From NCBI RefSeq assembly GCF_012927045.1, contig NZ_JABBFW010000010.1:121072-185071 (forward strand): DNA of 64,000 nucleotides, given 5' to 3'. The stretch's first letter is position 1; each line of letters opens with the position of its first letter. The position numbers and the translations under genes are program-made. The notes under the pieces are model-generated. The model was not told the DNA's origin. It searched no databases and was given only the letters and a program-made list of their open reading frames with translations. Positions 52,864 through 63,100 of this stretch are shown in pieces. The DNA is from Azohydromonas caseinilytica (GTDB lineage Bacteria; Pseudomonadota; Gammaproteobacteria; Burkholderiales; Burkholderiaceae_C).

Positions 52864-55197
52864 CTAGAGACCGCGCCCTTCGAGCAGCGAGGACAGCAGC
52901 GCCAGCAGCTGCGCCGGATCGGCCGGCTTGGCCATGTGCGCGTCGAACCCGGAGCGGATCGCCAGGCGCCGGTCCTCCGCCTGGCCCCAGCCCGTCAGCG
53001 CCACCAGCACGGCCTGCCGGCCCCAGGGCTGCCGGCGCATCCGCTGCGCCGTCTCATGGCCGCTGATGCCGGGCAGGCCGATGTCGAGCAGCACCACCTG
53101 GGGCAGGAAGGCCTCGGCCAGCGCCAGGGCCTGCTCGCCGTCATAGGCGATGCGCACCTCGCTGCCCTCCAGCCTCAGCATCATCGCCAGCGTGTCGGCG
53201 GCGTCCTGGTTGTCATCCACGACCAGGATGCGCCGGCACAGCGCGGCGTCCGGCGTCGCCTCGGCAGCGGCAGCGCCGGGCTCGTCCTGCCCGGGCAGGG
53301 CCAGCGGCAGCCGCAGCGTCACCGTGGTGCCCTGGCCGATGCCGGCGCTGTCGGCCCACACCCGGCCACCGTGCAGCTCCACCAGCGTGCGCACCAGCGC
53401 CAGCCCGATGCCCAGTCCGCCCTGGGCGCGCGCCTGCGGGCGCGGCACCTGGGTGAACAGCTCGAACACGCGCTCCAGCATGTCCGCGGGAATGCCGGCC
53501 CCGTCATCCACGACCCGCAATTGCGCCCAGGCGCCGTCCCGGCCCAGCTGCACCCTCACATGTCCTTGCGGCGGCGTGTACTTGCAGGCGTTATGGAGCA
53601 GGTTGCCCATGATCTGCGCCAGGCGCACCGGGTCGGCCTGCAGCAGCACGGGCGCCTCGGGCAGGTCCAGCGCCAGCTCCAGGGGCCCGGCCTCCCGCCA
53701 GGAACTGGCCGTCTCGGCGGCTTCACGCACCACCTGGCACAGGTCCACCAATTCCTTGCCGAGATGGATCTTGCCCTGCGTGATGCGCGAGACCTCCAGC
53801 AGGTCATCCACCAGGCGCACCATGTGGGCGGTCTGGCGCTCCATCAGCGACAGCATCTGCTCGCGCCGCCGGGCCTCCCCGCCGTTGGAGCGCAGGATGT
53901 GCAGCGCGTTGCGGATGGGGGCAAGCGGGTTGCGCAGCTCGTGCGCCAGCATCGCCAGGAACTCGTTCTTGCGCTCGTCGGCCGCACGCAGGCGCCGTTC
54001 GCTCTCGATGAGCGCGTTCTGGGAGCGCCGCAGCTCGGTGATGTCCAGCGCCACGCCTAGGCCGCGCAGCGGCCGGCCCTGCGCGTCGCGCTCGACCTTG
54101 CCGCGGCTCAGCACCCAGCGGTCCTGGCCGTCGGCGCCTTTGGTGTGGGTGCGGAACTCGGTGTCGTAGGGCACGCCGCGCTCGATCGCCTCGATCCAGG
54201 CCTGGGCCGCGGCCTGTCGATCCCTTGCATCGACGATCTCGGCCCAGTCCGCCATGCTGTAAGCGCTGCGCGAGGTGCCCAGGATGGCCATGGCCTCGCG
54301 GGACCAGGTGCCCTCGCCGGTCGCCAGGTCCACTTCCCAGATGCCCACGCTGCCAGCCTCGGTGGCCAGGCGCAGCCGCTCCTCGGCGATGCGCAGGCTG
54401 GCCTGGGCCTCGTGCAGCGCCGTCACGTCCGTGTTCGTGCCGAACCACTGCAGCACCCGGCCATCGTCATCCTTGAGCGGGGCCACCAGGGTGTAGAAGG
54501 GCCGGAAGCGGCCATCCTGGCCGCGGATCGGCACCGTCATCTCGAAGGGCTCGCCCGTGGCGATGGAGTGCTCCCAGCGCGCCACCACCTCGGGCAGCAC
54601 CCGCGGGTCGTGCACGATGCGCCAGCCTTCCTGGCGCAGCTGCTGAAGCGTGGTGCCGGTGTAGGCATACCAGCGCTCGTTGTACCAATGCACGTCGCCG
54701 TCGGGGTCGGCCATCCAGGCCAGCTGCGGAATGGCGCTGACGAGCTGCTTGAGGCGCATCTCGCTGAGCTTGGCCGCCTCCTGCGCCCGCATCTCCTCGG
54801 AGACATCCTCGTGGATCAGCATCACTTCGGCCACGGAGCCGTCTTCCGCGCGCACCGGATGGGCCCGCGCCCGCAGCCAGCGCTTGCGGCCGTGGCGCCC
54901 CATCTCGGCCGGGTCGTAGCAGATGGCGGGGAGGCTGACCGTCTCGCCGGCAAAGGCGCGCCGCAGCAAGGGCAGGATGCCTTTGGCTTCGAGCTGCGGG
55001 TCGGAGAGGATGTTGTAGTCGGTCAGTATCCAGCGCAGGAAGTCCGCATCCCCTTCCAGCTGCCACAGCGCCAGCCAGGCCTTGTTGACGCGCAGCGTGC
55101 GCCCTTGCGGGTCCAGCAGCTGCATGCTGAAAGGTGCATGCTCGAACAGCGTGTCGAAGCGGTTGTGGTCCGTCGGCGTCGCCGTGGTGCGGGTCAT
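52864..55197 (-). CDS. PAS hybrid histidine kinase/receiver
   Basis: A 777-residue soluble hybrid kinase with about three PAS domains (about 10-130, 140-265, 275-395; for example WYNERWYAYTGTTLQQL, LRLATEAGSVGIWEVDLATG), phosphoacceptor EFLAMLAHELRNPLAPIRN (about 415), ATP-binding boxes DDGAGIPADM and GGLGIGLALVRT, and a C-terminal receiver with Asp in QVVLLDIGLPGISG. The kinase core and receiver are close relatives of those at 9014-12139, including AHELRNPLAP and HGGRVWADSAGIGQGT, suggesting duplication. The ATG at 55197 follows AAAGAGGAC. Confidence 0.92.
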   Translation of the reverse strand: MTRTTATPTDHNRFDTLFEHAPFSMQLLDPQGRTLRVNKAWLALWQLEGDADFLRWILTDYNILSDPQLEAKGILPLLRRAFAGETVSLPAICYDPAEMGRHGRKRWLRARAHPVRAEDGSVAEVMLIHEDVSEEMRAQEAAKLSEMRLKQLVSAIPQLAWMADPDGDVHWYNERWYAYTGTTLQQLRQEGWRIVHDPRVLPEVVARWEHSIATGEPFEMTVPIRGQDGRFRPFYTLVAPLKDDDGRVLQWFGTNTDVTALHEAQASLRIAEERLRLATEAGSVGIWEVDLATGEGTWSREAMAILGTSRSAYSMADWAEIVDARDRQAAAQAWIEAIERGVPYDTEFRTHTKGADGQDRWVLSRGKVERDAQGRPLRGLGVALDITELRRSQNALIESERRLRAADERKNEFLAMLAHELRNPLAPIRNALHILRSNGGEARRREQMLSLMERQTAHMVRLVDDLLEVSRITQGKIHLGKELVDLCQVVREAAETASSWREAGPLELALDLPEAPVLLQADPVRLAQIMGNLLHNACKYTPPQGHVRVQLGRDGAWAQLRVVDDGAGIPADMLERVFELFTQVPRPQARAQGGLGIGLALVRTLVELHGGRVWADSAGIGQGTTVTLRLPLALPGQDEPGAAAAEATPDAALCRRILVVDDNQDAADTLAMMLRLEGSEVRIAYDGEQALALAEAFLPQVVLLDIGLPGISGHETAQRMRRQPWGRQAVLVALTGWGQAEDRRLAIRSGFDAHMAKPADPAQLLALLSSLLEGRGL

Positions 55198-55356
55198 CGT
55201 GTCCTCTTTCTCAACCCGGGCTGCCGGATGCCGGAGCGGCTCAGCCGGAAGCCGGCCCGCTCAAGCCCGCCTTCGGCAGCTCGGCCCGGGAGCGGGCAAC
55301 GCTCGCCTACAGCCTAGCAGGAGAGGCGGCGCCAGCCGCGAGGCACCCAGGCCCGC

Positions 55357-55938
55357 TCAGGCGCCGGGCTGTCCGATCCACTTCGTCACGGACGGCGCCT
55401 GCCAGGCGGCCAGCGCGTCCAGCAGCCGTTGCGGGTCGGACTCGATGACGACCATGTCGCGGTGTTCGGCCTTCATGAAGCCTTCGGCCACGGCGTGGTC
55501 CAGCATCGCGCGCAGCGGCTCGAAATAGCCCCGGAGGTTCAACACGCCGCAGGCCTTGGTGTGCTCGCCCAGTTGCGTGAGCGTGGCCGCCTCGAACAGC
55601 TCCTCGAAGGTCCCCAGGCCGCCCGGCAGCGCGATGAAGGCATCGGCCAGCGCGGCCATGCGCATCTTGCGCTGGCTCAGCGTCGCCGCCACCTCGTGCG
55701 CCGACAGGCGCGGATGCAAATGCCCGCGCGCGTGCAGCCGCTCGTTGATGACGCCCGTCACCTCGCCACCGGCGTCGAGCACCGCATCGGCCACCACGCC
55801 CATCAGGCCCTTGCTGGTGCCGCCGTACACCAGCCGCAAGCCGCGCCCGGCCATCGCCCGACCCAGCGCGGCCGCACCCTCGGCATAGGCCGGCGACACG
55901 CCGAAGTTGGAACCACAGAACACCGCCACGCTGTGCAT
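55357..55938 (-). CDS. LOG-family protein (nucleoside 5'-monophosphate phosphoribohydrolase)
   Basis: A 193-residue LOG/YvdD-type protein. The phosphate- and base-binding motif PGGLGTFEELFE is at about residues 105-116, preceded by the conserved YGGTSKGLMGVVADAVL. The N terminus VAVFCGSNFGVSPAYAEGA is typical. Members release ribose 5-phosphate from AMP or cytokinin nucleotides. In bacteria the physiological role is often nucleotide salvage. No operon partner is evident; the next leftward gene is a kinase 160 bp away. Confidence 0.92.
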   Translation of the reverse strand: MHSVAVFCGSNFGVSPAYAEGAAALGRAMAGRGLRLVYGGTSKGLMGVVADAVLDAGGEVTGVINERLHARGHLHPRLSAHEVAATLSQRKMRMAALADAFIALPGGLGTFEELFEAATLTQLGEHTKACGVLNLRGYFEPLRAMLDHAVAEGFMKAEHRDMVVIESDPQRLLDALAAWQAPSVTKWIGQPGA

Positions 55939-56037
55939 GCCGTCACTCCCGAGAAGCCTTGATCGAGGCCGCCGCGTTGCCGTTGTGCGGGCAACGGTTG
56001 CAGCCGACTTGCGCCAATGGACCGAAGAAGTGCCGCT

Positions 56038-56922
56038 TCAGGCCGCCGCAACGGCGCGTTGCCGCGCGACCCACAGCCCTTCGGCGCTGTACAGCGCCAG
56101 CGCCGCCCAGATCAGGATGAAGCCCAGCAGCCGGTTGGCCTGGAAGGGCTCATGGAACACCCACAGGCCGATGGCGAACTGCAGCGTCGGGCCGATGTAC
56201 TGCAGCAGCCCGAGCGTGGCCAGCGTGATGCGCCGCGCGCCGGCGGCAAACAGTAGCAGCGGCACGGCGGTGATCGGGCCGGCCAGCAGCAGCCAGCCGA
56301 CGGTCGGCGCATCGGCATGCGCCAGTGTGCTGGAGCCCTGTAGCGTCCACACCGCCAGCGCCGGCACCGCCAGCGGCGCCAGCAGCAGCGTCTCCAGCGC
56401 CAGGCCTTCCAGCGCGCCCAGCGAGGCCGTCTTGCGCATCAGGCCGTACAGGCCGAAGCTGCCCGCCAGCAGCAACGCGATCCACGGCAGCTGGCCGCCC
56501 TGCCAGGTCAGCCACAGCACGCCGAGGCCGGCCAGGGCGATCGCCGCCCACTGCATCGGGCGCAGCCGCTCGTGCAGGAAGGCATAGCCCAGCAGCACGT
56601 AGACCAGCGGATTGATGAAGTAGCCCAGGCTCGCGTCGATGACATGGCCGTTGTTGACGGCCCAGACGTACACCAGCCAGTTGCCCGACAACAGCAGCGC
56701 GCTGAGCATGAAGAGGCCCAGTTGCCGGGGCTGCCGCAGGACCGGCGCCAGCGCCCCGAAGCGCCGCATCGCGGCCAGCACGCCCAGCACGAACACCAAC
56801 GACCACACCGTGCGATGGAGCACGATCTCCATGGCGGACACCGTGGCCACCTGGTGGAAATACAAAGGAAAAAGGCCCCAGGCCACGTAGGCCAGGGCCG
56901 CCTGCACGACACCTATGTTCAT
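56038..56922 (-). CDS. RarD-type EamA-family permease
   Basis: A 294-residue protein with about ten transmembrane segments and RarD signatures: AALAYVAWGLFPLYFHQ, EIVLHRTVWSLVFV, NWLVYVWAVNNGHVIDASLGYFINPLVYVLLG, and GLLQYIGPTLQF. It belongs to the drug/metabolite transporter superfamily; RarD substrates are poorly defined. ATG 56922 (MNIGVVQAALAY) is the family start; the long upstream extension would run into the opposite cytochrome gene. It is divergent from that gene, 55 bp apart. Confidence 0.92.
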   Translation of the reverse strand: MNIGVVQAALAYVAWGLFPLYFHQVATVSAMEIVLHRTVWSLVFVLGVLAAMRRFGALAPVLRQPRQLGLFMLSALLLSGNWLVYVWAVNNGHVIDASLGYFINPLVYVLLGYAFLHERLRPMQWAAIALAGLGVLWLTWQGGQLPWIALLLAGSFGLYGLMRKTASLGALEGLALETLLLAPLAVPALAVWTLQGSSTLAHADAPTVGWLLLAGPITAVPLLLFAAGARRITLATLGLLQYIGPTLQFAIGLWVFHEPFQANRLLGFILIWAALALYSAEGLWVARQRAVAAA

Positions 56923-56977
56923 TTGCTGCAATTCTAGAAAGGCGGTTCTTGACGCCTTTGCCATCAAGGTTGAAGCC

Positions 56978-57361
56978 ATGCCCTTCCCGTCCCTCATGCT
57001 GAGACAGCTTCTGCCGGCACTGGCCCTGCTGGGCGGCGCCTCCACGGCCCTGGCCGGCAATGCGGTCGCCGGGAAGACGGTCTTCGCCCGCTGCGCGTCC
57101 TGTCACCAGGTCGGCCCCGCCGCGCGCAGCACCTTCGGGCCGCATCTCAACGGCATCGTGGGCCGGCGCGCCGGCAGCCTGCCGGGCTACGGCTATTCCG
57201 CCGCGCTCAAGGCCTCGGGCCTGGTCTGGGACGAGGCCACGCTGCGGGCCTTCATCAAGGCGCCCGGCGATACCGTGCCAGGCACGAAGATGCGCCTGTG
57301 GTGGCTGGGCAGCGAGCGCCAGCTCGACGATCTGCTGGCCTACCTGCGCACCTTTCCGTGA
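56978..57361 (+). CDS. Class I c-type cytochrome
   Basis: A 127-residue periplasmic mono-haem cytochrome c. A signal peptide (to about residue 26, TALAG) is followed by the haem site CASCH (Cys39, Cys42, His43) and the axial Met in GTKMRLWWLG near residue 109. FGPHLNGIVGRRAGSLPGYGYS is the family-typical stretch of cytochrome c2/c550-like proteins. It probably shuttles electrons in the periplasm. It is convergent with the lactate dehydrogenase gene. Confidence 0.92.
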   Translation: MPFPSLMLRQLLPALALLGGASTALAGNAVAGKTVFARCASCHQVGPAARSTFGPHLNGIVGRRAGSLPGYGYSAALKASGLVWDEATLRAFIKAPGDTVPGTKMRLWWLGSERQLDDLLAYLRTFP

Positions 57362-57394
57362 GCAGGCAAGGCGCAGGACGCCGAGCCATGCTTT

Positions 57395-58354
57395 TCACTC
57401 GTCCTGCAACGGCAAGCCCAGCGACTGCAGCGCCTGGCGGATCACATCGGCGGAGCGCCGCAGCGCCTGCTCTTCCTCCTCGGCCAGCGGAATGGGCAGC
57501 ACATGCCGCACGCCCTGTCGGCCCACCACCGCCGGCAGGCTCAGGCACACGCCGTCGATGCCGTACTGCCCTTGCAGCAGCGTGGACACGGTCAGCACCG
57601 AGGACTCGTCGCGCACGATAGCCTCGACGATGCGCGTGAGCGCGGCGGCGATGGCGAAATTGGTGGCCCCCTTGCGCCGGATGATCTCGTAGGCCGCGTC
57701 GCGCACGCGCAGGGCAACCTGCTCCATGTCGGCGGCGGTGCAGGAGGAACCGGTGAGCGCGCAATAGTCCTGCAGCCGCATGTTGGCCAGCCGGGTCGTG
57801 GACCAGGGCACCAGCTCCGTGTCGCCGTGTTCGCCCAGCACATAGGCGTGGACATTGCGCGGATCGACGCCATAGCGCGTGGCCAGTTCGGCACGCAGCC
57901 GGGCCGAATCCAGCACCGTGCCCGAGCCCAGTACCTTGGCGCTGGGCAGGCCGGACAGGCGCAGCGCCGCGAAGGTCAGCGCATCGACCGGATTGGTCGC
58001 GACCAGCAGCAGCCCGCCGGGATTGGCATACACCACCTCCTCGACGATGCCGCGCAGCGCCTCGACGTTGCGCTGCAGCAGCGCGGGCCGCGTTTCGCCC
58101 GGCCGCTGCGCCGCGCCGGCCGTGATCACCGTCACCACGGCGCCGGCCGCATCGGCCAGGTCCCCCGCACGCACCTGGACCGGACGATGAAAGGGCACCG
58201 CGTGCGCGATGTCCATGGCTTCGCCCTCGGCCCGGTCGGCGTCGGCATCGATCACCACGATGTCATGGACCAGTCCGGAAGCGGACAGCGTGTAGGCGAA
58301 GGTGCTCCCCACCCGGCCGGCGCCCACCACGGCCACCTTGGTTCCCCTGTTCAT
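57395..58354 (-). CDS. ldh: L-lactate dehydrogenase (NAD-dependent)
   Basis: A 319-residue LDH/MDH-superfamily enzyme. The NAD loop is VAVVGAGRVGSTFAY; substrate-specificity loop ITAGAAQRPGETR has Gln in the position that favours lactate over malate; catalytic His is in LGEHGDTELVPWS; VATNPVDALTF is also typical. It interconverts pyruvate and lactate. A dehydrogenase of this type is uncommon in strict respirers and hints at fermentative capacity. It lies 51 bp after the AGCS symporter stop on the same strand. Confidence 0.93.
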   Translation of the reverse strand: MNRGTKVAVVGAGRVGSTFAYTLSASGLVHDIVVIDADADRAEGEAMDIAHAVPFHRPVQVRAGDLADAAGAVVTVITAGAAQRPGETRPALLQRNVEALRGIVEEVVYANPGGLLLVATNPVDALTFAALRLSGLPSAKVLGSGTVLDSARLRAELATRYGVDPRNVHAYVLGEHGDTELVPWSTTRLANMRLQDYCALTGSSCTAADMEQVALRVRDAAYEIIRRKGATNFAIAAALTRIVEAIVRDESSVLTVSTLLQGQYGIDGVCLSLPAVVGRQGVRHVLPIPLAEEEEQALRRSADVIRQALQSLGLPLQDE

Positions 58355-58405
58355 GCACGGCTCCCGTTGCGGACACATCCATCCATGGCCCAGTCCAGCC
58401 ATTGC

Positions 58406-59911
58406 TCAGGACAGGGAACCGCCTCCGCGTGGCTCGTGCAGCCCTGCGCTCGGGGCGGCTGGTGATACGGCCGGGGTAGCGCGCGGCCTGGTCCACAGGT
58501 CCGCGTTGCGGATGCCCAGCTTCTCCGGATCGAACACCGGTTCAAGGCCGGCGCGCTTCTGCGCCTCGTAGTCGCGCAGGCATTGCAGCGCGGGCTTCTG
58601 CAGGATGAGGATGGCCACGATGTTGAGCCAGGCCATCAGCCCCACGCCCAGGTCGCCCAGGTCCCAGGCCACGCCGGCGGAACGCACGGCGCCATAGGTG
58701 ACGGAGGCCAGCATCGCGAACCTGAGCACCAGGCTCAACCAGGGCCGGTGCACGCGGCGGTTGATGTAGGCCACGTTGGTTTCGGCGATGTAGTAGTAAG
58801 CCACGATGGTGGTGAAGGCGAAGAACATCAGCGCCAGCGCGACGAAGCTCGCGCCAAAGCCTGGCAGCACCGACTCCACCGCCGCTTGCGTGTAGCCCGG
58901 CCCCGTTTCCATGCCCGGCAGCCGCTCCACCAGAAAACCGCCCGCGGGCGCCTGCACGTTGTAGCGGCCGGTGACCAGGATCATGAACGCCGTGGCGCTG
59001 CAGACGAACAACGTGTCCACGTACACCGAGAAAGCCTGCACGTAGCCCTGCTGTGCCGGGTGCTTGACCTCGGCCGCCGCGGCAGCGTGCGGTCCGCTGC
59101 CCTGGCCCGCCTCGTTGGAATAGACGCCGCGCTTGACGCCCCACTCCACCGCCAGCCCCAGCACCGCGCCAAAGCCGGCTTCCAGACCGAAGGCGCTGCT
59201 CAAGATGAGCGTCACCATCGCCGGTACCTGGTGAATGTTGAGCAGCGTGATCACCAGCGCCACCAGGATGTAGGCCAGTGCCATGAACGGCACCACGATC
59301 TCGGCAAAACGCGCGATGCGCTTCACGCCGCCGAAAATGATGAAGCCCAGCGCCACCACGATGAGAGCAGCACTCACTGCCGGGGCTACACCCCACGCAT
59401 TGTTCACGCCGGCGGCAATGCTGTTGGCCTGCACGCCCGGCAGCAGCAGTCCCATGGCGATGATGGTGACGATGGCAAAGAGCCAGGCATACCAGCGCTG
59501 GCCCATGGCCTTCTCGATGTAGAAGGCCGGGCCGCCGCGGTACTGGCCCCGGTCGTCCACCTCCTTGTAGACCTGCGCCAGCGTGCACTCCACGAACGAG
59601 GTGGAAGCCCCCAGAAAGGCCATCATCCACATCCAGAAGATGGCTCCGGGTCCGCCAAATGTGATCGCTGTGGCCACGCCCGCGATGTTGCCGGTGCCCA
59701 CCCGCCCAGAGAGCGACATCGTCAGCGCCTGGAACGAGGACACACCAGCGTCGGAGGCCCGGCCGCGGAACATCAGCCGCACCATTTCCGCGATCCCGCG
59801 CACCTGCATGAAACGGGTACGGACGGAGAAGTACAGGCCCACCGCCAGGCACAAAAAAATCAGCGCCTTGCTCCAGACCAGCCCGTTGAGCATCGCAACG
59901 AATTCAGCCAC
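58406..59911 (-). CDS. Sodium:alanine/glycine symporter (AGCS family)
   Basis: A 501-residue AGCS-family symporter with about 10-11 transmembrane segments. Signatures are MSLSGRVGTGNIAGVATAI, GASTSFVECTLAQVYKE, GGPAFYIEKAMG and VYSNEAGQGSGPHAAAAAEV. It imports alanine or glycine with sodium. I chose GTG 59911 because AGGAGG lies six bases upstream; the in-frame ATG six codons later also exists. With the adjacent LDH it could supply an alanine/pyruvate/lactate route (inference). I looked upstream for a glycine riboswitch and did not find one. Confidence 0.93.
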   Translation of the reverse strand: MAEFVAMLNGLVWSKALIFLCLAVGLYFSVRTRFMQVRGIAEMVRLMFRGRASDAGVSSFQALTMSLSGRVGTGNIAGVATAITFGGPGAIFWMWMMAFLGASTSFVECTLAQVYKEVDDRGQYRGGPAFYIEKAMGQRWYAWLFAIVTIIAMGLLLPGVQANSIAAGVNNAWGVAPAVSAALIVVALGFIIFGGVKRIARFAEIVVPFMALAYILVALVITLLNIHQVPAMVTLILSSAFGLEAGFGAVLGLAVEWGVKRGVYSNEAGQGSGPHAAAAAEVKHPAQQGYVQAFSVYVDTLFVCSATAFMILVTGRYNVQAPAGGFLVERLPGMETGPGYTQAAVESVLPGFGASFVALALMFFAFTTIVAYYYIAETNVAYINRRVHRPWLSLVLRFAMLASVTYGAVRSAGVAWDLGDLGVGLMAWLNIVAILILQKPALQCLRDYEAQKRAGLEPVFDPEKLGIRNADLWTRPRATPAVSPAAPSAGLHEPRGGGSLS

Positions 59912-60085
59912 TGCGGCCTCCTGCAATCGAGCGTCAGCCGCTGCAGCAAACGAGCGGCCTGCGAGGCCGGTATGCCCGCTTCTGACCAGCACGGATTCCC
60001 GGATGCCTTCAGCGCCGAGGTTCTGCCGGCATTGCGGGCCACAGGCTGATCCCGGAAGCCACAGCCTGGACCATGGCAACCAAGA

Positions 60086-60122
60086 CAGACGGCCGTGCCT
60101 CGGGAAGAGACACGGCCGTCTG
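60086..60122 (-). terminator. Hairpin between the surface-protein and symporter genes
   Basis: A perfect 12-bp stem CAGACGGCCGTG (60086-60097) / CACGGCCGTCTG (60111-60122) with a 13-base loop, 64 bp beyond the stop of the large leftward gene. It lies upstream of the symporter gene, so it likely ends the surface-protein transcript. Only a short T run (TTGGTT) follows on the minus strand. Confidence 0.65.
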
Positions 60123-60185
60123 CAGCAGTGATGCTCGTAACGCGCCAGCCGTGAGGCCGATCAGGCGTGAGCCGAGGACGGGGCC

Positions 60186-63100
60186 TTACGGTGAGGGCTG
60201 GAACACGATGTCCACCCAGTAGTTCGACGCTCGGTAGGTCGAGGTCGGGAATTGCACTGTCGTGCCGCCGTAGGTGTACACGCCGTTGCCGCCGCTCACG
60301 CCGTTGGCCAGCAGGTGAATGGGCCCGTTGTCCACGCCGGCATTGGCAAAGAAGTTGTCGTCGGCGGCGTAGCGGCCATTGGGCGCGCGGTACGACGCCA
60401 CGTAGACCGTATTGGCTGTGACAGGAACCGGCGTGGCGAAGTTCACCTGCTGCCAGCCCGTGGCCGTCTCGTTGACGAACGCCTGGGAGGCCAGCAGCTG
60501 CCCGGTGCTGGTCCACAGCGCGCCCACATGTGTGCCGGTGTTGCCCGCTCCCTTGTAGAAGCGGATGCCGGTGATGTGGCCGCTCTTGTCGGTGCGGAAC
60601 TTCACACCCAGGTTGACCGTGCCCGTGTCGGAGTCGCTGGCAACCGTGGGGGTTGCGGACGGCGCGAACGCAGTGCACGGGCACCCGCCCCCTGTCCCGC
60701 CGCCCGTTCCGACGGTCACGGTGCGGCTGGCGGGCGTGCCCTGGATGTTGCCGCTGTCGTCCACGGCGCGGCTCATGAGCGTGACGCTGCCCGTGGTCGT
60801 GGGCGTCCAGGTGTAGCTCCAGCTGGCGCGCCCGTTGGCCGGATGCCAGGTGACGCCACCGTCGGTGGAGACTTCCACCGCACCGACCACGCCGCCGCCG
60901 CTGTCGGTGGCGGTGCCGGTAATGGTCACGGGGTTGGCTGCGGAGACGCTGGCCCCGGCCGCGGGCGAAGTGATGGTGGAGGTGGGCGCCGCCGTGTCGG
61001 TGGAGGCCGTGGCCGCCACCAGCGGCGACTGCAGCGTCGCGGGCTGCACGCCCATGTCCGCAAACAGGTTCACCGTGGCTTGGCGCATGCGCTGGTCCAC
61101 TGCGGTGCCAGCGCGGTCATGCGTGGCGTCCAGCCCCCAGGACCACTGGATGGTGCCGGCGCCGAACACCCGCGCCCCGCTGGCGTGCTTGTAGAGCGTG
61201 AGGTAGTGCGTCACGGTGCCGCTGCCGTAGGTGGACCCGTAGTCCAGCAGCGCCCCGCCGGTGGTCAGCGTGGTCTGCGACAGCCGCAGCAGCCCCGGCG
61301 GGCGCGCGCCGTTGTCCAGGTCCGAGTCCCACTCGTAGCCCAGCACGCCCTCGGACAGCGTGGCCGTCTGCCCCGCGGCCAGCGTGGCCACCGAGGTGTT
61401 GCGCCAGAAGCGCAGCTTGCCCTCGGCCTCGGGCACCGTGATGGCGTAGGAGCGCCCGGTGTCGTTGTTCATGAAGATCGTGCCGGTGAGCGCGTTCTCC
61501 GGGCGGCCGCCGTCCGAGGGCGGCGAGAAGCGCGGGTCGCGCCAGGTGCCCGTCCACTGCGTGCTGGGGTCGATCTTGGCGTTGGCGTGCGTCTCCTTGT
61601 AGCTCACCAGCGTGCGGTAGGGCGTGGCCGCGCCGTCGATGCTCGGCTCCCAGCGCGTCTTCCAGAACACCTCGTTGCCGCTGAAGAAGGCCAGGCTCAC
61701 CCCGGCGTTGCGCGCGGCCTCGACGTTGGCGCGCTGGGTGCCGGACCAGTACTCGTCGTGGCCCACGGAGAGGAACACTTTGTGGTTGCGCAGCCGCGCA
61801 CCCGTGCGGTCGGTGTCGATGCCGCTGATGTAGCTCACGTCGTAGCCGTTGGCCTCCAGCCAGCGCACCATGGGGTACTCGCTGGCGAAGAGCCAGTCCT
61901 GGCCGCCGTCCACGGCGCGGGTGTTGAACGGGCGGTTGTAGCTGACCTTGTAGGCGCGCCCGGCGCCGGTGCCGATGCCCCCGGCGTAGAGGCTGGAGCC
62001 GCCGTAGTTGTTGTAGGCCTGCCAGGTGGTGTCGGAAGTCTGGAACACCATGTCGGCGCTGCTAGCGTCGTCGCGCACGACGAAGACGATGTGGCTGGCC
62101 CCGCCCGTGTCGGCGCGCACCAGGCGCGCGATGTAGACGCCCGACACCGCGTCGGCCGGCACGGCCCAGGAGCCCGACACCGCCCAGTTGCCGCAGTCGA
62201 TGAGCCCGGTGGCCGACTGCGTCAGGCACGCGGGCTGGCTCTGCGGCAGCGCCGCCGAGGGCTGCACCGTGGCGACCTTGCGCGCGCCGCGCCCGCCGTA
62301 GTAGCCCAGCCGGTAGATGTCCAGGCGGTAGGCGCTGGCGTCCGTCTTGACCTTGAAGAACACGCTGCTGCCGCGGTTGACGCTCATCTCCGTGGCAAAG
62401 CCCTGGATGGAGGCGTCGCCCGCGCCGCTGACATCCCACTCCGAGGCCAGGCTGCCGGTGAGGCAGTTCTCGCGCACGATGGCGTTGGCCGGCGCGGCGC
62501 AGCCGCCCGTGGCCGCCGCGGCGGTGGTGAAGCTCCACTGCACGTTGCCCGCCAGCGCGTTGCCCGCGCTGTCCTTGATGCGCGGGTCGGTGCTGCCGCC
62601 CTTGAGCGTGGCGGTGTAGCTGGTGGAGGCCGCCAGCGCCGCCGCCGGGGTGAGCGTGGCCGTGCGCGTGGCGGCGTTGTAGGCCACCGCGGCGTTCACC
62701 AGCGCGCCGCCCGTGGTGCTGCGCAGCTCGAAGGTGCTGCCCGTGACGGTGGCCGCGTCCAGCGCCTCGCTGAAGGTGGCCGTCACGGCCGCCGTGGTGC
62801 TCACGCCCGTGGCGCCATTGGCCGGGGCAGTGGACGTTACCGTGGGCGGTGTGGTGTCAGGCCCGCCGCTGGTGGCCGGCGTGAACACCACGTCCACCCA
62901 GTAGTTCGAGGCTTGGTAGGACGACGAGGGGAAGCTCGACGTGCTGCCGTAGGCATAGACGCCGTTGCCCCCGCTCACGCCGTTTTGCAGCAGGTGCACC
63001 GGGGCGTTGTCCACGCCGGCGTTGGCGAAGAAATTGTTGTCGCCGGCATAGCGGCCGTTAGGGGCGAAGTACGAGGCCACGTACACCGTGTTGGCCGTCA

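Noticed and set aside
59912..60085. Glycine riboswitch before the AGCS symporter
   Set aside because: I looked for the paired aptamer consensus blocks and saw none; only a ribosome binding site and an upstream hairpin are present.
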